DNA of 17,085 nucleotides, from assembly GCA_017408185.1 (NCBI GenBank), contig JAFQVE010000016.1, forward strand, positions 1 to 17,085, read 5' to 3'. The notes under the pieces were generated by a model that saw only the letters and a list, made by a program, of their open reading frames with translations, did no database searches and was not told the origin of the DNA. Each line of letters opens with the position of its first letter. The first letter of the stretch is position 1. The DNA is from Oscillospiraceae bacterium (GTDB taxonomy: Bacteria; Bacillota_A; Clostridia; Oscillospirales; JAAYXM01). The position numbers and the translations under genes are program-made. This document shows positions 15,262 to 17,085 of this stretch, in pieces.

Positions 15262-16080
15262 TTACTCACCCTTCCTTTCGAGGAATCTTTCAAATGCAGT
15301 GCCACGCAAAATCGTCTTTTTGTCCTCATCGGAGATTCTTGCACCGAGGAGCTTTCCCGCACAGGCAGACGGAGAATTGTCCGTACCGAAAAGAATTCTG
15401 TCGGCACCGAGAACCCTCACAGCCTCCTCCATTTGCGGACGGTCATAAACGCTTCCGCTCATATCGGTATACACATTCGGGCAATCGGCAATTGCCTTTA
15501 ATGAATACTGCCACTCGGCAATGGTGAAATGTCCCATAACAAAAGTTGCTTCGGGATAACGCTTTGCGGCGTTTGCCATATGCACGCCGTCGGTTGCAAG
15601 CGGCTGGCGTACCTTATTCGGCGCATCCATAAAGTGCATTGAGTGCTGGAGAATCGGAATATCAAGCTCTATGCACTTTTCAATTATCGGTGCATAGACC
15701 GGATCATCCATAAAATAATCGTAATAAAGCTTTACGCCCACAAAGCCAAGCTCCTTTACGCAGCGCTCAATCTCCGCAACTGCCTCTTTTGCGTATCCGG
15801 GATGAGCATACGCCATGCCGTAAACTCTGCCGGGGAAACGCTTCACAGCTTCATGTGTAACATTGTTTGCAGAGACAAAAACCTCGGGCGGGCAACGCTT
15901 TATTGTGTTTACCGGAAGCGATGTTACAACCTTATCAACGCCGATAAGGTCAAACACACGCATCATATCATCCGCAGCTGCGGTATTGAGCGTTTTGAAA
16001 TCGCCGGTGCTCCAGAAATGCTCGTGCCAGGCGACAACAGGGTTGTCGTGCATTATTTTGAGTTTTTCTTTAATGTTCAT
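15262..16080 (-). CDS. Amidohydrolase-2 family metal-dependent hydrolase
   Basis: 272-aa cytoplasmic TIM-barrel hydrolase or decarboxylase of the amidohydrolase-2 family. The metal ligands are visible: HEH (H19, H21), Lys117 in GVKLYYDY, H146/H149 in LQHSMHF, H184 in VMGHF and Asp234 in FGTDNS. Members hydrolyse lactones or amides, or decarboxylate small acids, so the substrate cannot be read from this. It is co-transcribed with the sugar aminotransferase upstream (12-bp gap, AAGGA before the ATG) and with the degenerate homologue downstream (3-bp gap). A role on a product of an amino-sugar or keto-cyclitol pathway is an inference from that context. Confidence 0.88.
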   Translation of the reverse strand: MNIKEKLKIMHDNPVVAWHEHFWSTGDFKTLNTAAADDMMRVFDLIGVDKVVTSLPVNTIKRCPPEVFVSANNVTHEAVKRFPGRVYGMAYAHPGYAKEAVAEIERCVKELGFVGVKLYYDYFMDDPVYAPIIEKCIELDIPILQHSMHFMDAPNKVRQPLATDGVHMANAAKRYPEATFVMGHFTIAEWQYSLKAIADCPNVYTDMSGSVYDRPQMEEAVRVLGADRILFGTDNSPSACAGKLLGARISDEDKKTILRGTAFERFLERKGE

Positions 16081-16092
16081 TTTAATCCGTCC

Positions 16093-17085
16093 TTATTTAA
16101 CGCTCTGATAGTATGCAGAAACCTTTCTTATCGCCTCTATAGTCTCACGAAGATCCTGCTCCGTAAAATATTCTTTGGATTCAAGACGGATGCAGGTTTT
16201 TAGAATTTTTTCTGCATTCGGGCAGAGACCGGTCTTATATTCAACCTTCTTTCCGTAATACGGGCAGGAGAACGGACACTTCATCTCACCAAAGGCTGTC
16301 TGCTGTGTAAACATATCCATCTCATAAACGCACTGTGCGATATATCCGGCACCTGCCTGAACACCCTCTGCACGAAGCGCCGCCGCAAACTCTTCACGCG
16401 TACATCCAAGCTCTTTTTCATCAACTGTAATGAGATAGAACCAGTAGGAAGATTTGCAATCAGGGTGTACCTTAGGTACATATATTCCGGGCAAATCACG
16501 GATGCCTGCCGTAAGCGCATCGCCGTATGCATTGCGCTTTTTGCAGATATCCTCAACCTTTTCAACCTGTGCAAGACCTACCGCCGCAACAAGCTCGCTC
16601 ATACGGTAGTTCGGTGCAACATGCGGGGAGTTGCGCACAACATCCGCACCAAAGCGGTTATAGTTTTTGTCGGCAAACATAACTGCCTTATGATAAAGCT
16701 CTTCATTATCGGTGATAATCATACCGCCGTCACCTGCGGAAATGTGCTTGAAGTCATTAAGCGAGAAGCAGCCGATATCCCCGTATGTACCAACGTATTT
16801 CCCCTTATATTCACAGCAGTAAGACTGGGCGCAGTCTTCGATTACATAAATGCCTTTGTCATGGCATACCTTGACGATTTCATCAACCTCGGCGGCGTTA
16901 CCGGCAAGGTGAACAACTACTACTGCCTTCGTTTTATCCGTAATTTTTTCCTCTACGGACTTTGCCGTCATATTGTATGAGTTCGGATCAAGATCTGCAA
17001 ATATCGGCACTGCATTCTGATAAAGAATACCGATAACGCTTCCCATATCCGTAATCGGAGAGGTAATAACCTCATCACCGGGGCC
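16093..17085 (-). CDS. DegT/DnrJ/EryC1/StrS family sugar aminotransferase (N-terminus outside window)
   Basis: PLP-dependent aminotransferase of the DegT/StrS family, which transfers an amino group to keto-sugars or keto-cyclitols. 330 residues are visible. The frame is open to the window edge and begins GPGDEVITSP, the usual strand near residue 60-70 of the family, so the true start lies beyond 17085. Downstream are ADLDPNSYNM, HLAGN, the PLP-contacting Asp in VIEDCAQSYC and the Schiff-base Lys in SLNDFKHISAGDGG (codon near 16749), then YRMSELVAAVG. The Cys-rich C-terminal part (CPFSCPYYG, GLCPNAEKI) is typical. An ATG at 17046 is internal, not a start. It is the first visible gene of an operon with two amidohydrolase-like genes. 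Family members serve in both nucleotide-sugar synthesis and amino-cyclitol metabolism; no nucleotidyl- or glycosyltransferase is visible here. Confidence 0.9.
   Translation of the reverse strand, partial: GPGDEVITSPITDMGSVIGILYQNAVPIFADLDPNSYNMTAKSVEEKITDKTKAVVVVHLAGNAAEVDEIVKVCHDKGIYVIEDCAQSYCCEYKGKYVGTYGDIGCFSLNDFKHISAGDGGMIITDNEELYHKAVMFADKNYNRFGADVVRNSPHVAPNYRMSELVAAVGLAQVEKVEDICKKRNAYGDALTAGIRDLPGIYVPKVHPDCKSSYWFYLITVDEKELGCTREEFAAALRAEGVQAGAGYIAQCVYEMDMFTQQTAFGEMKCPFSCPYYGKKVEYKTGLCPNAEKILKTCIRLESKEYFTEQDLRETIEAIRKVSAYYQSVK

Overview
The window is bacterial and most resembles an anaerobic, monoderm Clostridia-type member of the Bacillota. The grounds are AGGAGG-type ribosome binding sites, some TTG and GTG starts, Gram-positive signal peptides, an S-layer-homology (SLH) wall anchor, a GcnA-like GH20 enzyme and AT-rich sigma70-like promoters. 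The genus cannot be read from the sequence; a gut or other host-associated polysaccharide degrader is an inference.

Layout. (1) At the left edge, minus strand, is the housekeeping gene trmB with its own promoter, followed by the possible first codons of another gene cut by the edge. (2) From 12119 down to 899, minus strand, is a four-gene catabolic block: a 531-aa secreted protein, a 2258-aa secreted SLH-anchored heparinase II/III-like polysaccharide lyase, a cytoplasmic GH20 beta-N-acetylhexosaminidase and a cytoplasmic sugar isomerase/epimerase-like TIM barrel. A strong perfect hairpin lies between the first two genes and a terminator-like hairpin follows the last. (3) Divergent from this block is an AraC-family regulator (12349-13233, plus). 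The intervening 229 bp hold two predicted sigma70 promoters that point at each other and share a GTATAC core. (4) A stand-alone HipA-like kinase gene follows (13326-14405, plus), with its own extended -10 promoter and a shared terminator hairpin. (5) From the right edge to 14461, minus strand, a tightly packed operon encodes a DegT/DnrJ/EryC1/StrS aminotransferase (start outside the window) and two amidohydrolase-2-like proteins. The second of these has lost most of the family's metal-binding residues.

Inferred working. The AraC regulator probably senses a sugar and switches the divergent block. The wall-bound giant lyase would cut an anionic, amino-sugar-containing polysaccharide outside the cell (a glycosaminoglycan is the simplest guess), and the free 531-aa protein would assist by binding. 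GH20 and the TIM-barrel protein would process imported fragments. No transporter or unsaturated-uronyl hydrolase is encoded here, so the pathway is incomplete in this window.

The most novel-looking items are a roughly 170-residue extracellular module present four times in the two secreted proteins, the active/degenerate amidohydrolase pair next to a sugar aminotransferase, and the overlapping face-to-face promoters. No CRISPR array, tRNA, rRNA, insertion sequence or phage gene was seen. No stretch over 300 bp lacks a gene.
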